Shown piece by piece: positions 33,175 through 33,242 of a stretch of DNA of 33,242 nucleotides. The DNA is from Bacteroidales bacterium. Lineage in GTDB: Bacteria > Bacteroidota > Bacteroidia > Bacteroidales > UBA3663. How positions within the stretch are numbered: the first letter of the stretch is position 1; the number at the start of each line of letters is the position of its first letter. The notes beneath the pieces were generated by a model. That model was given only the letters and a program-made list of their open reading frames with translations, was not told the DNA's origin and made no database searches. A program made the position numbers and the translations under genes. The DNA is taken from contig JAUNCV010000004.1 in the NCBI GenBank assembly GCA_030526445.1, forward strand, positions 390 through 33,631, written 5' to 3'.

Positions 33175-33236
33175 TTATCCACATGCTTGTGAACAACTCT
33201 GTTCATAAGCATGTGGATAACTTTATGAATAACTCT
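33175..33236. other. DnaA-box-like cluster in a 20-bp hairpin
   Basis: A consensus DnaA box TTATCCACA (33175-33183) is mirrored by TGTGGATAA (33212-33220). The 20-base arms 33175-33194 and 33201-33220 pair fully apart from one G-T, around the loop AACTCT. Units TGTGAACAA (33188), TGTTCATAA (33200), TGTGGATAA (33212) and TATGAATAA (33224) recur every 12 bases. It could be part of a replication origin or a DnaA-binding site; the window ends here. Confidence 0.6.
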
Positions 33237-33242
33237 CAAAAT

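Overview
The window looks like a chromosome segment from a Prevotella-like member of the Bacteroidales. The evidence is: several promoters of the Bacteroidetes form TTTG, 19-20 bases, TAnnTTTG; a tmRNA whose tag reads GETNYALAA; a long (307-residue) NusB; a nusB-yajC-ybbR-coaE run; a large operon of fimbrillin-type lipoproteins with DUF3575-type barrels; a TrpB2-type tryptophan synthase beta chain; and a two-domain GH43 glycosidase. No transposase, integrase, CRISPR array or tRNA gene was seen.

Layout. Bases 1-1376 (minus) hold most of dnaX, running off the left edge. Bases 1377-1559 separate it from groES-groEL (plus), and contain a textbook sigma-54 (-24/-12) promoter in front of groES. After a groEL terminator, nusB, yajC, a YbbR-like gene and coaE (3659-6559, plus) form a housekeeping run that ends at a bidirectional hairpin.

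Bases 6707-15270 (minus) form a nine-gene operon. In order of transcription it encodes a ketosynthase, an acyl carrier protein, two complementary hotdog dehydratases, an MMPL exporter, a CrtI/RetSat-like FAD oxidoreductase, a FabG-like reductase, a LolA-like carrier and a 4HBT-type thioesterase. This is the core of an aryl-polyene/flexirubin-like type II polyketide pathway, but there is no second ketosynthase, no aromatic-starter enzyme, no acyltransferase and no glycosyltransferase in the window. Several intergenic gaps in this operon carry small structured repeats.

The tmRNA gene ssrA (15458-15854, plus) is divergent from the ketosynthase. It is followed by a 13.4-kb plus-strand operon (16172-29567) between one clear promoter and one hairpin terminator. 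The operon encodes a DUF3575-type barrel with a long Lys/Ala-rich tail, a DUF5119-like lipoprotein, four fimbrillin-type lipoproteins (one very long with inserted modules), a second DUF3575 protein, an OmpA/DUF3868-like protein and a 612-residue outer-membrane barrel. Together they look like a complete but unusual type V pilus-like surface system, and this is the best candidate for something undescribed.

The right end carries trpB2 (minus) and a secreted double GH43 enzyme (plus) from divergent promoters. The last 70 bases hold a phased cluster of DnaA-box-like sequences inside a 20-bp hairpin. All family assignments come from reading the sequence; no database search was run.
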